Assembly: GCA_947625905.1 (NCBI GenBank)
Contig: CANQQJ010000027.1
Coordinates: forward strand, 1-51,903
Length of the DNA: 51,903 bases
Direction: 5' to 3'
From: an uncultured Clostridia bacterium
Lineage (GTDB): Bacteria; Bacillota; Clostridia; Monoglobales; Monoglobaceae
Under the pieces are notes generated by a model. The model was not told the DNA's origin. It was given only the letters and a program-made list of their open reading frames with translations, and made no database searches. Position numbers and translations under genes: made by a program. This document shows positions 7,142 through 15,404 of the stretch, in pieces (position 1 is the first letter of the stretch; the number at the start of each line of letters is the position of its first letter).

Positions 7142-10021
7142 ATGAGAAACATTAAAAGACTTACCTGTCTGGTTGTCGCGTTTCTGATGATCGTGTCCTG
7201 CGGCGCGGTATTCGCGGATTTCAGCGATGTTCCCGCAAATGCTCCGTATTCGCAGGCGGTCTCGGCGCTCAGCCAGCTCGGTGTAATCAACGGTTATGAG
7301 GACGGCACGTTCAAACCCGACAACGACGTTACGCGCGCCGAGTTCACCGCGATGCTCATGAGAGTAATGGGCGCCGGAAGCTTGGGCTCGACTTCCGCGG
7401 AGTCGCTTCCGTTCACGGATCTTTCCGACACGGATTCGTCGATCTCTTGGGCTATTCCGAATATTAACATAGCGTACAGCAAAGGCATTATCAACGGATA
7501 TCCCGAGGACAACACATTCAGACCCAACAACAACGTGCTTTATGAGGAAGCGGTAAAGATGGTTGTATGCGCCCTGGGCTACGGCGGCTATGTTGACACA
7601 AACGCCGATCCCTGGTATTCCGATTATATCAATCAGGCCAGATCGCTGACTATCATCAAAAACGCTCAGAACATGGGCACCATCGGCAGCCCCGCCAGCC
7701 GCGCCTGCATCGCTCAGATGCTGTACGACTCGCTGGAGGTCAGCCTCGTTGAGGGCGGAATGCTCACAAACAAGACGCTGCTTTCGGACTATCTGGGATA
7801 TGTTAAGAACACGGGCTATATTTCGGCCAACGACGTGACAAGCCTTGACAACCCCGATGTTACGATGCACGAAAACCAGATACAGATCCGCGCCCGCGAG
7901 CCCGGCTCGAACGTGTATGAGGTGCATACATACGCGGTCGAGAACATAGCCGAGTTCCAGAACAAGCTGGGCTATCAGATCGACTTCTTCTATTCGGCGG
8001 CATCGGCAAACAGCGCGGTTCGCTCGCTGTTCAGCTATGAGATCAAGACAAACAACACAACTCTTGACATAGCCGCCAACATGATCGAGCCGGACGAGTC
8101 CACAAACTCGATCATAAGATATTATCCCGACCAGAACTCGCGCACATCAGGCGCCAACCTTGCTCAGGACAACATAGTTATCTATAACGGCAAGCTCTAC
8201 GGCCCCAACGCGGATTCGAGCAGATTCTCGGTCAGCATGCTTCCCGCGGTCGGAAACGTTTCTCTGCTGGATTCCGACAACAACGGCGCGTTTGATATAA
8301 TCAATATCTGGAATTACGACGTATACTATGTCAGCAGCAAGATGAGCACCGAGCGCTCGATCACCGACAACGTCACCAGAGAGGGTCAGAACGCGAAGCT
8401 CTATCTTGACACCGACAGAGACAAGATCAATATTATCAGAAAGAGCGGCGAGAAGCTTGACTTCGGCTCGATCGCGACGGGTGACGTTGTATGCTACGGC
8501 GCGAGCAACCCCAATAACGGCGGCGAGCTTTACGCCACGGCTGTTGTTTTGTCCGACAAGGTGACCGGCACGATCACATCGCTGATCGCCGGCGAGGATA
8601 TGGTTGTCAACAACCAGACGTATCCCTTCTCGGCGGCCGCTCCCTGGATGAGCACCGCTTACGCTCTGGGCAACACCAAGGCTCTTGAGTCGCCCAAGGC
8701 GTCCGAGAGCGGAACCTATGTTCTTGATATAAACGGCAACGTTTTCGCGTACAGCAACACGGCGGACAACACCGCCAACATGACGTACGGCTATCTTATA
8801 GCCTATGACGCGGGCAACAATCTGTTCGGCTCCAGCCTTGAGGATCTTCGTCTGAGGATATTGTCCCAGAACGGAACGCGCAGCGATTACTATGTAAGAC
8901 GCTCGACGAGAGTTAACGGACAGTCTTATAACAACAGCAATGATTTCATCAACGCTCTGTACGAGGGCGCGGGATATCAGTATACCGGCACAGACTCGTA
9001 CACCAACCTGCAGCAGGTTGTCAAGTTTGCCGTATCGGGCAATTATATTACCGATATGTACACGGTAACATCCGACACCTACGTAAACGGCGGAAACGAG
9101 ATCGTGACAAACAAGCTGTACAAGTACTCGAATCTTGATCCCTCAAGAGGCGACGTTAACCTGAAGTATTCAAACAACAGACTCAGCAACGGAAGCGTTA
9201 ACCTGATGGTTGAATCGGGCACGGTGGTATTCGTTGTTCCTCAGGATTCCGAGAGAAACAATCAGGATAACTTCTTCAAGAGAGACCGCGGCTACTTCAG
9301 CAACAACAGAACGTACGCCAAAGTTGAGGCGTTTGATGTTTCGACCACCAACGCGGCGAGAGTCGTTGTGGTATACAGCGGCGCGTCCGCCCAGGAGGTT
9401 GACGACAACTCGCCGATCATGGTTATAAGCCAGCTGCCCGGCCAGACCGTTGACAGCTCCACCGGCGATTACGTGACCGACGTTACCGGATATCAGGTTA
9501 CAAGATATTCCGGAAGCCTCAAATCGAACGTGAGAGCGTCCGACACTTCAACAAGCATTCTCAACTCGATGAGCATCGGCGATATCTACAGAGTGGGCGA
9601 GGATTCATACGGATATCTGACGTTTGAGAGCAAGAACCGTCTGTACCCGGCGACCAACGGTTATATCGACACCGGACTCGATTCGAGAGGCAACTGGGAT
9701 TCCGCGGATTACTGCGTGATCTACGGCAGCGTTTACGCCTCGAACTCAAACGAGGGTATGGTTCTTACCACAAAGGTGGCCGGATATGACGACGACCTTG
9801 AGACCGTGGAGCAGTATCCCATTCCCGCGCTCAACTTCAGAGACGCGACGATCTTGAGATATGACTATAACAGAAACAACACCACGATAGTTGATGTTTC
9901 GGCGGACGGCCTTATCAATCTCGACACCCTCTCTACCTTCGCCAACGGACAGGATCCCGCGGACGTTCTGGTATACATGTACCAGGGCGAGGTAAAGATG
10001 ATGGCTATCATTCACGAGTAA
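7142..10021 (+). CDS. Large SLH-domain surface protein, candidate S-layer protein 1
   Basis: A 959-aa exported protein. The signal peptide ends near residue 25 (CGAVFA). SLH repeats follow at about 26-75 (FSDVPANAPYSQAVSALSQL, then GYEDGTFKPDNDVTRAEF) and 95-147, with a weaker third to about 190. SLH repeats bind pyruvylated wall polymers. The remaining 750 residues match no domain I know; they are Asn/Ser/Tyr-rich, beta-type and cysteine-poor, as in S-layer proteins. The 957-aa product of 21355-24228 has the same length, SLH position and several aligned segments (GYQIDFFY here, GYAINFYY there; GYLIAYD here, GYLIDFG there), so the two look like paralogues. Strong promoter, GGAGGG site, own terminator and a uniform codon choice suggest high expression. 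A structural S-layer role is inferred; a glycan-binding role is the alternative. Confidence 0.85.
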   Translation: MRNIKRLTCLVVAFLMIVSCGAVFADFSDVPANAPYSQAVSALSQLGVINGYEDGTFKPDNDVTRAEFTAMLMRVMGAGSLGSTSAESLPFTDLSDTDSSISWAIPNINIAYSKGIINGYPEDNTFRPNNNVLYEEAVKMVVCALGYGGYVDTNADPWYSDYINQARSLTIIKNAQNMGTIGSPASRACIAQMLYDSLEVSLVEGGMLTNKTLLSDYLGYVKNTGYISANDVTSLDNPDVTMHENQIQIRAREPGSNVYEVHTYAVENIAEFQNKLGYQIDFFYSAASANSAVRSLFSYEIKTNNTTLDIAANMIEPDESTNSIIRYYPDQNSRTSGANLAQDNIVIYNGKLYGPNADSSRFSVSMLPAVGNVSLLDSDNNGAFDIINIWNYDVYYVSSKMSTERSITDNVTREGQNAKLYLDTDRDKINIIRKSGEKLDFGSIATGDVVCYGASNPNNGGELYATAVVLSDKVTGTITSLIAGEDMVVNNQTYPFSAAAPWMSTAYALGNTKALESPKASESGTYVLDINGNVFAYSNTADNTANMTYGYLIAYDAGNNLFGSSLEDLRLRILSQNGTRSDYYVRRSTRVNGQSYNNSNDFINALYEGAGYQYTGTDSYTNLQQVVKFAVSGNYITDMYTVTSDTYVNGGNEIVTNKLYKYSNLDPSRGDVNLKYSNNRLSNGSVNLMVESGTVVFVVPQDSERNNQDNFFKRDRGYFSNNRTYAKVEAFDVSTTNAARVVVVYSGASAQEVDDNSPIMVISQLPGQTVDSSTGDYVTDVTGYQVTRYSGSLKSNVRASDTSTSILNSMSIGDIYRVGEDSYGYLTFESKNRLYPATNGYIDTGLDSRGNWDSADYCVIYGSVYASNSNEGMVLTTKVAGYDDDLETVEQYPIPALNFRDATILRYDYNRNNTTIVDVSADGLINLDTLSTFANGQDPADVLVYMYQGEVKMMAIIHE

Positions 10022-10030
10022 AATTTTTAA

Positions 10031-10059
10031 CGGGCCGCCGTTTTGGCGGCCCGTTTTTT
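10031..10059 (+). terminator. Terminator after the 959-aa SLH protein gene
   Basis: CGGGCCGCC (10031-10039) pairs with GGCGGCCCG (10045-10053), followed by TTTTTT. Confidence 0.93.
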
Positions 10060-10069
10060 GTATTGAATA

Positions 10070-10098
10070 TTGACAAGTCAAATTCTGTGTGATAAAAT
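10070..10098 (+). promoter_or_regulatory. Promoter of the small XRE regulator
   Basis: TTGACA (10070-10075), a 17-nt spacer and TAAAAT (10093-10098). Confidence 0.8.
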
Positions 10099-10127
10099 AA
10101 TGGTAATCTCATATAAAGGAGACGCAA

Positions 10128-10160
10128 ATGCGTTTCCCGACATACAAAGGAAGGCTATAA
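10128..10160 (+). CDS. Possible 10-codon leader peptide before the XRE gene
   Basis: ATG at 10128 has AAAGGAG (10115-10121) 6 nt upstream and encodes MRFPTYKGRL, stopping at 10160. The XRE ribosome binding site GGGAGG begins on the next base. The reading frame is too short to judge by composition; the good ribosome site and position are the only support. It might couple translation to the downstream gene. Confidence 0.4.
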   Translation: MRFPTYKGRL

Positions 10161-10175
10161 GGGAGGTTAACATCT

Positions 10176-10559
10176 ATGGTAGAATTAACGGAAGATCAAA
10201 AGCACGAAATGTGCGTCGAGCTCGCGGAGCATCTGCCCAAAATACGGGAGCTGCTCAAACTGTCACAAAAAGCGTTCGGAGAAAGGTGCGGGATCTCGAC
10301 GCCGCGAATGTCGGTCATTGAAAACAAGCATTTTGTTATGACATGGTCGCAGCTCACATCGATTATGTTTGTTGTTTTATCCAATCTTAAAACGAAGGAA
10401 TATTTTATAGTGAATAATTTGCTCGGCCCCGCTTTTCTGCAGTTTATCCAGCAGAAAGAGGAAAACAGCGTTCCCGACATAAACGTCGCGGTCGAGGATG
10501 TGTATGTCGACAGATATAAAAAGCAGTTTTTTGACAAATACATAAAGGATTGGGATTAA
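10176..10559 (+). CDS. XRE-family helix-turn-helix regulator
   Basis: A 127-aa protein with an N-terminal HTH. Residues about 20-50 read LPKIRELLKLSQKAFGERCG, then ISTPRMSVIENKH, the usual helix 1 to recognition helix pattern of the lambda-repressor/XRE fold. Residues 50-127 form a helical C-terminus of unknown type, ending in a charged Lys/Asp tail. The ATG at 10176 has GGGAGG at 10161-10166. It sits alone between two SLH genes, with its own promoter and terminator, and may regulate one of them; that is inference from position only. Confidence 0.8.
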   Translation: MVELTEDQKHEMCVELAEHLPKIRELLKLSQKAFGERCGISTPRMSVIENKHFVMTWSQLTSIMFVVLSNLKTKEYFIVNNLLGPAFLQFIQQKEENSVPDINVAVEDVYVDRYKKQFFDKYIKDWD

Positions 10560-10582
10560 AAAATATCAGTGTTTTTGGATTA

Positions 10583-10619
10583 TTCGGGGCGCGGCGCAAG
10601 CGTCCCGGATGTATTTTTT
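10583..10619 (+). terminator. Terminator after the XRE gene
   Basis: TTCGGGGCGC (10583-10592) pairs with GCGTCCCGGA (10600-10609) with two wobble pairs; the T-run is at 10613-10618. The rest of the gap to 10724 is AT-rich and shows nothing else. Confidence 0.7.
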
Positions 10620-10723
10620 CTTAATAATATATATAAAATTTTCGTACTATTTTGATTTTAAGGCGCAAAATAGCAAATAATTATTAAAAACTAATGAATA
10701 ATTGCCTCTTTGTTTTGGCCTGA

Positions 10724-10752
10724 TTGACTAATTCGAAAAATTGTTGTATAAT
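10724..10752 (+). promoter_or_regulatory. Promoter of the three-gene SLH operon
   Basis: TTGACT (10724-10729), a 17-nt spacer and TATAAT (10747-10752). The leader carries a hairpin, CGGGAG (10765-10770) with CTCCCG (10791-10796), before the GGGGGA ribosome site. Confidence 0.82.
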
Positions 10753-10838
10753 TAAATTAACTGCACGGGAGTGGTGTGTCCATTTTTAGCTCCCGGGATA
10801 TAGATAAAAATTAGATTTAATAATAGGGGGAATAGTAA

Positions 10839-13800
10839 ATGAGAAAGTTTAGAAAGACTATGGCATTGTTGCTCGCGCTCGCGCTGGTTCTCACGACCTT
10901 CGGCGCGGTTACTGTCTCCGCCGCTTCGTTCAGCGACACGCAGGGTCACTGGGCCGAGAGCGTTATAGACAAGTGGAGCAGCGCCGGAGTTGTGAACGGC
11001 TATGGCAACGGCACGTTTAATCCGGACGGCAACATAACCAGAGCCGAGCTTGCCAAAGTCATTTCCACGGCAAGACAGTATACGACGGAAGCCGAGATCA
11101 GCTTCACCGACGTCGCGGACGGTGACTGGTACGTTTCGGACCTCAAAAAGTGCGTCGCTCAGGGAGTCATAGGCGGCTATGAGGACGGCACTTTCAAACC
11201 CGACAACGAGGTTACCCGCGAGGAAGCGGCCGCGATGTTCCAGAGAGCGTATCAGATCAACTCGCACGGCCTTATAACATTCGCCGACAGCGCTCAGATC
11301 TCGGCGTGGGCCGAAACGGCGATATCCGCCATGGTCGGAACAGGCATAATCAACGGTTATGAAGACAATACCTTCCGTCCCGCGGCAAGCATTACCCGCG
11401 CGGAGGTCGTAAAGATCCTTGACGGCATAAGCACAATAGGCGCCGCGCCCGGAGCGACGACAGCTCCCGGCCAGAACAGCGTAAGCTCGGGCACCGTTGT
11501 CAGCGGCGGTCTGGGCGGCAGCGGCAACGGCGGCTTCGGCGGCGGTATCGGCGGCAGCGGAAACACAAATGACTTAAGCTATAATGTTACATTCAACGCG
11601 AACGGCGGAACTTTTGCCGATACCGGCAAAGATACGGCGGCGGCAAAGATCGCGAAGGGCAGAGTTATCGGCGGCGCGGCCCCCGTGCCCGCGCGCGAGG
11701 GTTATCTCCTGGACGGCTGGTACACCTCGAAGGCCGCGGCAGACGAGCTTATTGAAGGCAAGAAGTGGGATATAAACGCAGATCCTGTCAACGCGGGTCT
11801 GATCCTCTACGCCGGATGGTACCAGGAAGGCAAGGTCGTTGTTTCGTTTGAGACAAACGGCGGCTCTCCCTCGATCCCGGAGCAGACGATCAACACCGGC
11901 GAAGCGGCGGCGCGTCCCGGAGTGACTCCCGTAAGAGAGCATTACACGTTCCTTGGCTGGTATGTTTCAAACACCGCCATCGGCGAATATGATTTTAGCA
12001 CACCCATAAGAAAGAACACGCGCATATATGCTCAGTGGAAAGTTGACGCGGACTATGCCGATAAGGAGGTCGAGTTCCCGACCGACACAACGGGATCGTT
12101 CTTGAACGGAACAGTCACGGCGGCGCCTCCCGCGGCCATACCCGGCGAGAACGTTGAGATCACGGTCACGGCTCCCGAGGGATATGTTGTAAGAGAGGTC
12201 AAAGCGGTCAACTATATTTCAAGCATAGACGGAACTCAAAAAACGATCGACGCGTCATACTCGAAGAACACTGCATCGTTCGCGATGCCCGAGGATGTTT
12301 TGGCAGGCTCGATAAGTGTTGAGGCTGCGTTCACGCTGCCCGAGAGGCCCACGCCTACTCCGGCGCCTCCCACAGCGACGCCCATCCCCACCGCAACGCC
12401 CGAACCCACACCGTATATTGTTTCGTATGTGTTTAGCGAAGGCATATTTGAGGGAGTGGATTCGGTAGCGGCCAATGCCGATATGGACGGACTTTCGGTT
12501 GACGCAGCGACGGAGATCGGCGACAGTAAAAAGACTTTCACGCAGGGCCAGAATCTCGGCGAGGAAGGATATATCGACGGATCGGGAAATTCGTACACGA
12601 GACGTCTCAGAGTAAACAAGGCGAACACCACCGTTCATCTGTACGGCCCGTGCAAGATCACGATCGACGCGTCAGGCTCAAACAACGATGATGACAAGGG
12701 ATTTAATCTCGAGATCGACGGCAAGCAGGTAGGATATTTTGAGATCCCGCCTCAGGAGTCCGGAACATCGTGCTTCTATGATTACAAAGGCGGCGTGGCC
12801 GATATGGTAATAAAGCCTTTCCGCGCGAGCACGGGAAAAGCCGACAACATCCAGATCTACGGAATTTACTGCGACTACGGCATGACGCCTCCGGTTATAC
12901 CCACAGCGACGCCCGTGCCCACCAAAGACCCCAACGCTCCTTATCCGATCGCACTGACCAAGGATCTTGAAGGCGGCAGCCTCTCTGTTACCGCGAACGG
13001 ATTCAACAGCGACAACGTTCAGAGCGTTACGTGGCAGTCAACAAGCATTATAGGCGATCCTCCCAAAGATGTTGCGGGCGATGACGGAAATATCCTGCCC
13101 GGAAAGACTCTTATAAACCTCAACGGCAGAGACGACTCGGACGGCACTTTGATGCTGTTTGAGGATATGCACTGGGAGGATGTTCAGAGAGACGGCGGCA
13201 CATACAGAATAGTAAGAGGAAAAACAAACCCGGTCGGCGCGCCTCCTTGGGCTGACGATGCCGAAGCAGGAGCGGTATTCAGGATCCACACTCCCAAGTC
13301 GGGACGCGTGACACTCAAGGGTATCGCTTACACGGGTAAGACGTATTCAATATTTGATGAGAATCTGGCGTCGCCGAGTCTTAGTGATTTTATCTTTAAG
13401 GAAGTGCCCGGAACCAATTACGTGGAGCTCGGCTTTAACTGCGAGGCAAATCACAACTACTACTTCTACGGCGGCGGCGGCACAAAGGTCGGCATTCAGG
13501 AGATCACGATAGCGACCGCGCTCGAATCCAAGAGAGGCGACACGGTCGAGATCGAGGCCAGACCCGACGCGGGCAATATGTGCGCCGAGATCCAGACCGA
13601 CCCGGTTGTAAAGGTTAAGTCGCTGGGCAACAACAAGTATTCGCTCAAGATGCCCGCCGAGGAACTGAAGATAGCGGCCAAATTCGCGCCCGAGGGATCG
13701 AGCGAGCATCTGGCGCAGGTCGGCACCGTGACCAACGGAAGCGTAACTCTCAGCAAGCCCGACGCGGTTATCGGCGATGAGATAGTCAGCAGCGAAGAAT

Positions 13801-15308
13801 CATTCATGAAGTACGCGGGCAACGGCGGCGAATGGATCGTATCAAGCGACGGATTCCTGCCCACCGAGGAGAAGGGCCCCACGGCTATCGAAGAGATCGC
13901 CAGCATGGGCAACAACGACACGACCCTCATGGAGGTTACCGACAAGGCCGTTCAGTATGTGCTGGATAAGCCGATAGAGAACGGACCGTTCACCCTTTCG
14001 TACGACTTCTATCAGTATGGAGTAGCAAGCGCGGGACGCTCGTTCAGACTGTATCTCGACAACGCGGCTCATCCGTACGACGAGAACACCGGCAAGGCTT
14101 CGGCGATGGGAACCGACGGCGCGTTCTTCCATATGACAAACGTAGACAACAAGGTATATGTAACACAGGAAACAGGTGATCTGGGCGCGGGCACTGCCAA
14201 GGGCGTTCAGGTAGGCACGGGCGATCAGACGCTGGGCAGCGGCAGATGGTACAGAGTGGTTATCACCGGCGAGGCCGGCACGACCAAGCCTCTCACGGTT
14301 TCGTACTACTACCACGGCACAAGCGGTGCAAGCTATGAGCCCGACAACATCAACCCGACACCCGAGCTTACGACAAACGCGGCTCCCGTAACAACGGGAA
14401 GAGACGCTGTCCTCAAGCAGATCAAGTTTATGAGAACAGCCAGCGGAACGCTTTACATCGACAACGTGAAGCTTGTTGACGGAACCGATACCGCCACAAG
14501 AGCGTATCCCGGCGAGAAGATACAGGTGAACATGACGCCTAACTCAGGTTATGAAGGCGGCAATGTCGTAGTGACCGACAGCACGGGCGCAAACATTGAG
14601 GTTGACGAAAACGGCATATTCACAATGCCGAACGACAACGTCACGATCAATGTTGAGTTCGGCTCTCAGCAGCCGGATCCGGCTCCCGAGGGACTGAAAG
14701 CACTCACCGAGGATTACACGTTTGTCGCCGATAAGTTTGTAACGGCGGCGCTTTCCACCGGCGACCAGCTTCTGGACGACGGCAGAGTATACGCGTCCGG
14801 CGGAAACAAGTATTCAAACACCAAAAAGACCAGCAGCATAGGCGGCGAGGATCATCTGAACTGTTTGGGCGTTAAGATGCCCACGGTAGTCGCGGTAATG
14901 CCGGCGTTTGACGCCACGATCACCGTGTACACCAACTCTGATGATAAAAGAACCATCGGCGCCGGAATAAAGAAGACCACAACCGACCTTTATAAAGGCG
15001 AAAACGGAGTCACCATCCACACATTTGACGTAAAAGCCGGAACATGCGTGTTCATCACGGGTATTGAAGGCGCGGCCGGCGGAGACGTGTACATCGGCGG
15101 AATCGAGGTCAAGCACAAGGGCGCCGCGGCTGAAGCGGCGGCAGCCGAGGAGACCGACGAGACCGTTGACGCGGTTCCCGCGGAAGAGACGGCAAAGGAT
15201 GAAGAAATAATCGAGGAAGCCGCGGAAGAAGCGGCCGACGAGACAGCGGATGAAGCCGAGCAGGCGGAGGAGCTCCCCACGCCCGACGAGGCGGCAGCCG
15301 AAGAGTAA
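10839..15308 (+). CDS. SLH protein with InlB-type repeats and carbohydrate-binding-like modules
   Basis: A 1489-aa exported protein. Signal peptide 1-28 (ending TVSA). Three good SLH repeats at about 30-73, 88-131 and 147-192 are followed by a Gly/Ser linker (about 198-245). Two InlB B/Listeria-Bacteroides repeats come next (about 247-395: VTFNANGG to GWY, and VSFETNGG to AQWKV). After a Pro/Thr linker (PTPTPAPPTATPIPTATPEP) comes a chain of beta-rich modules, two of which resemble each other (around 530-690 and 1290-1430: a YxF start, a GGN/GSGNxY motif, then a short sugar-binding-like sheet). The last 50 residues are almost pure Ala/Glu/Asp. No catalytic motif is visible. The likely role is to bind plant or host glycans beside the pectate lyase encoded next. 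Confidence 0.85.
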   Translation: MRKFRKTMALLLALALVLTTFGAVTVSAASFSDTQGHWAESVIDKWSSAGVVNGYGNGTFNPDGNITRAELAKVISTARQYTTEAEISFTDVADGDWYVSDLKKCVAQGVIGGYEDGTFKPDNEVTREEAAAMFQRAYQINSHGLITFADSAQISAWAETAISAMVGTGIINGYEDNTFRPAASITRAEVVKILDGISTIGAAPGATTAPGQNSVSSGTVVSGGLGGSGNGGFGGGIGGSGNTNDLSYNVTFNANGGTFADTGKDTAAAKIAKGRVIGGAAPVPAREGYLLDGWYTSKAAADELIEGKKWDINADPVNAGLILYAGWYQEGKVVVSFETNGGSPSIPEQTINTGEAAARPGVTPVREHYTFLGWYVSNTAIGEYDFSTPIRKNTRIYAQWKVDADYADKEVEFPTDTTGSFLNGTVTAAPPAAIPGENVEITVTAPEGYVVREVKAVNYISSIDGTQKTIDASYSKNTASFAMPEDVLAGSISVEAAFTLPERPTPTPAPPTATPIPTATPEPTPYIVSYVFSEGIFEGVDSVAANADMDGLSVDAATEIGDSKKTFTQGQNLGEEGYIDGSGNSYTRRLRVNKANTTVHLYGPCKITIDASGSNNDDDKGFNLEIDGKQVGYFEIPPQESGTSCFYDYKGGVADMVIKPFRASTGKADNIQIYGIYCDYGMTPPVIPTATPVPTKDPNAPYPIALTKDLEGGSLSVTANGFNSDNVQSVTWQSTSIIGDPPKDVAGDDGNILPGKTLINLNGRDDSDGTLMLFEDMHWEDVQRDGGTYRIVRGKTNPVGAPPWADDAEAGAVFRIHTPKSGRVTLKGIAYTGKTYSIFDENLASPSLSDFIFKEVPGTNYVELGFNCEANHNYYFYGGGGTKVGIQEITIATALESKRGDTVEIEARPDAGNMCAEIQTDPVVKVKSLGNNKYSLKMPAEELKIAAKFAPEGSSEHLAQVGTVTNGSVTLSKPDAVIGDEIVSSEESFMKYAGNGGEWIVSSDGFLPTEEKGPTAIEEIASMGNNDTTLMEVTDKAVQYVLDKPIENGPFTLSYDFYQYGVASAGRSFRLYLDNAAHPYDENTGKASAMGTDGAFFHMTNVDNKVYVTQETGDLGAGTAKGVQVGTGDQTLGSGRWYRVVITGEAGTTKPLTVSYYYHGTSGASYEPDNINPTPELTTNAAPVTTGRDAVLKQIKFMRTASGTLYIDNVKLVDGTDTATRAYPGEKIQVNMTPNSGYEGGNVVVTDSTGANIEVDENGIFTMPNDNVTINVEFGSQQPDPAPEGLKALTEDYTFVADKFVTAALSTGDQLLDDGRVYASGGNKYSNTKKTSSIGGEDHLNCLGVKMPTVVAVMPAFDATITVYTNSDDKRTIGAGIKKTTTDLYKGENGVTIHTFDVKAGTCVFITGIEGAAGGDVYIGGIEVKHKGAAAEAAAAEETDETVDAVPAEETAKDEEIIEEAAEEAADETADEAEQAEELPTPDEAAAEE

Positions 15309-15318
15309 AAACCACGCG

Positions 15319-15348
15319 CGGACGGGGCTTGAGGCACAGCCCCGTCCG
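15319..15348 (+). other. Strong hairpin between two SLH genes, without U-tract
   Basis: CGGACGGGGCT (15319-15329) pairs perfectly with AGCCCCGTCCG (15338-15348). The following bases (GAGACGAACAATTAATTC) contain no T-run, so it is unlikely to be a standard terminator. It may stabilise the upstream mRNA or mark a processing site inside the operon. Confidence 0.6.
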
Positions 15349-15404
15349 GAGACGAACAATTAATTCGATAAATATTAAAACATTATATAATAGGGGGAAT
15401 TAAC

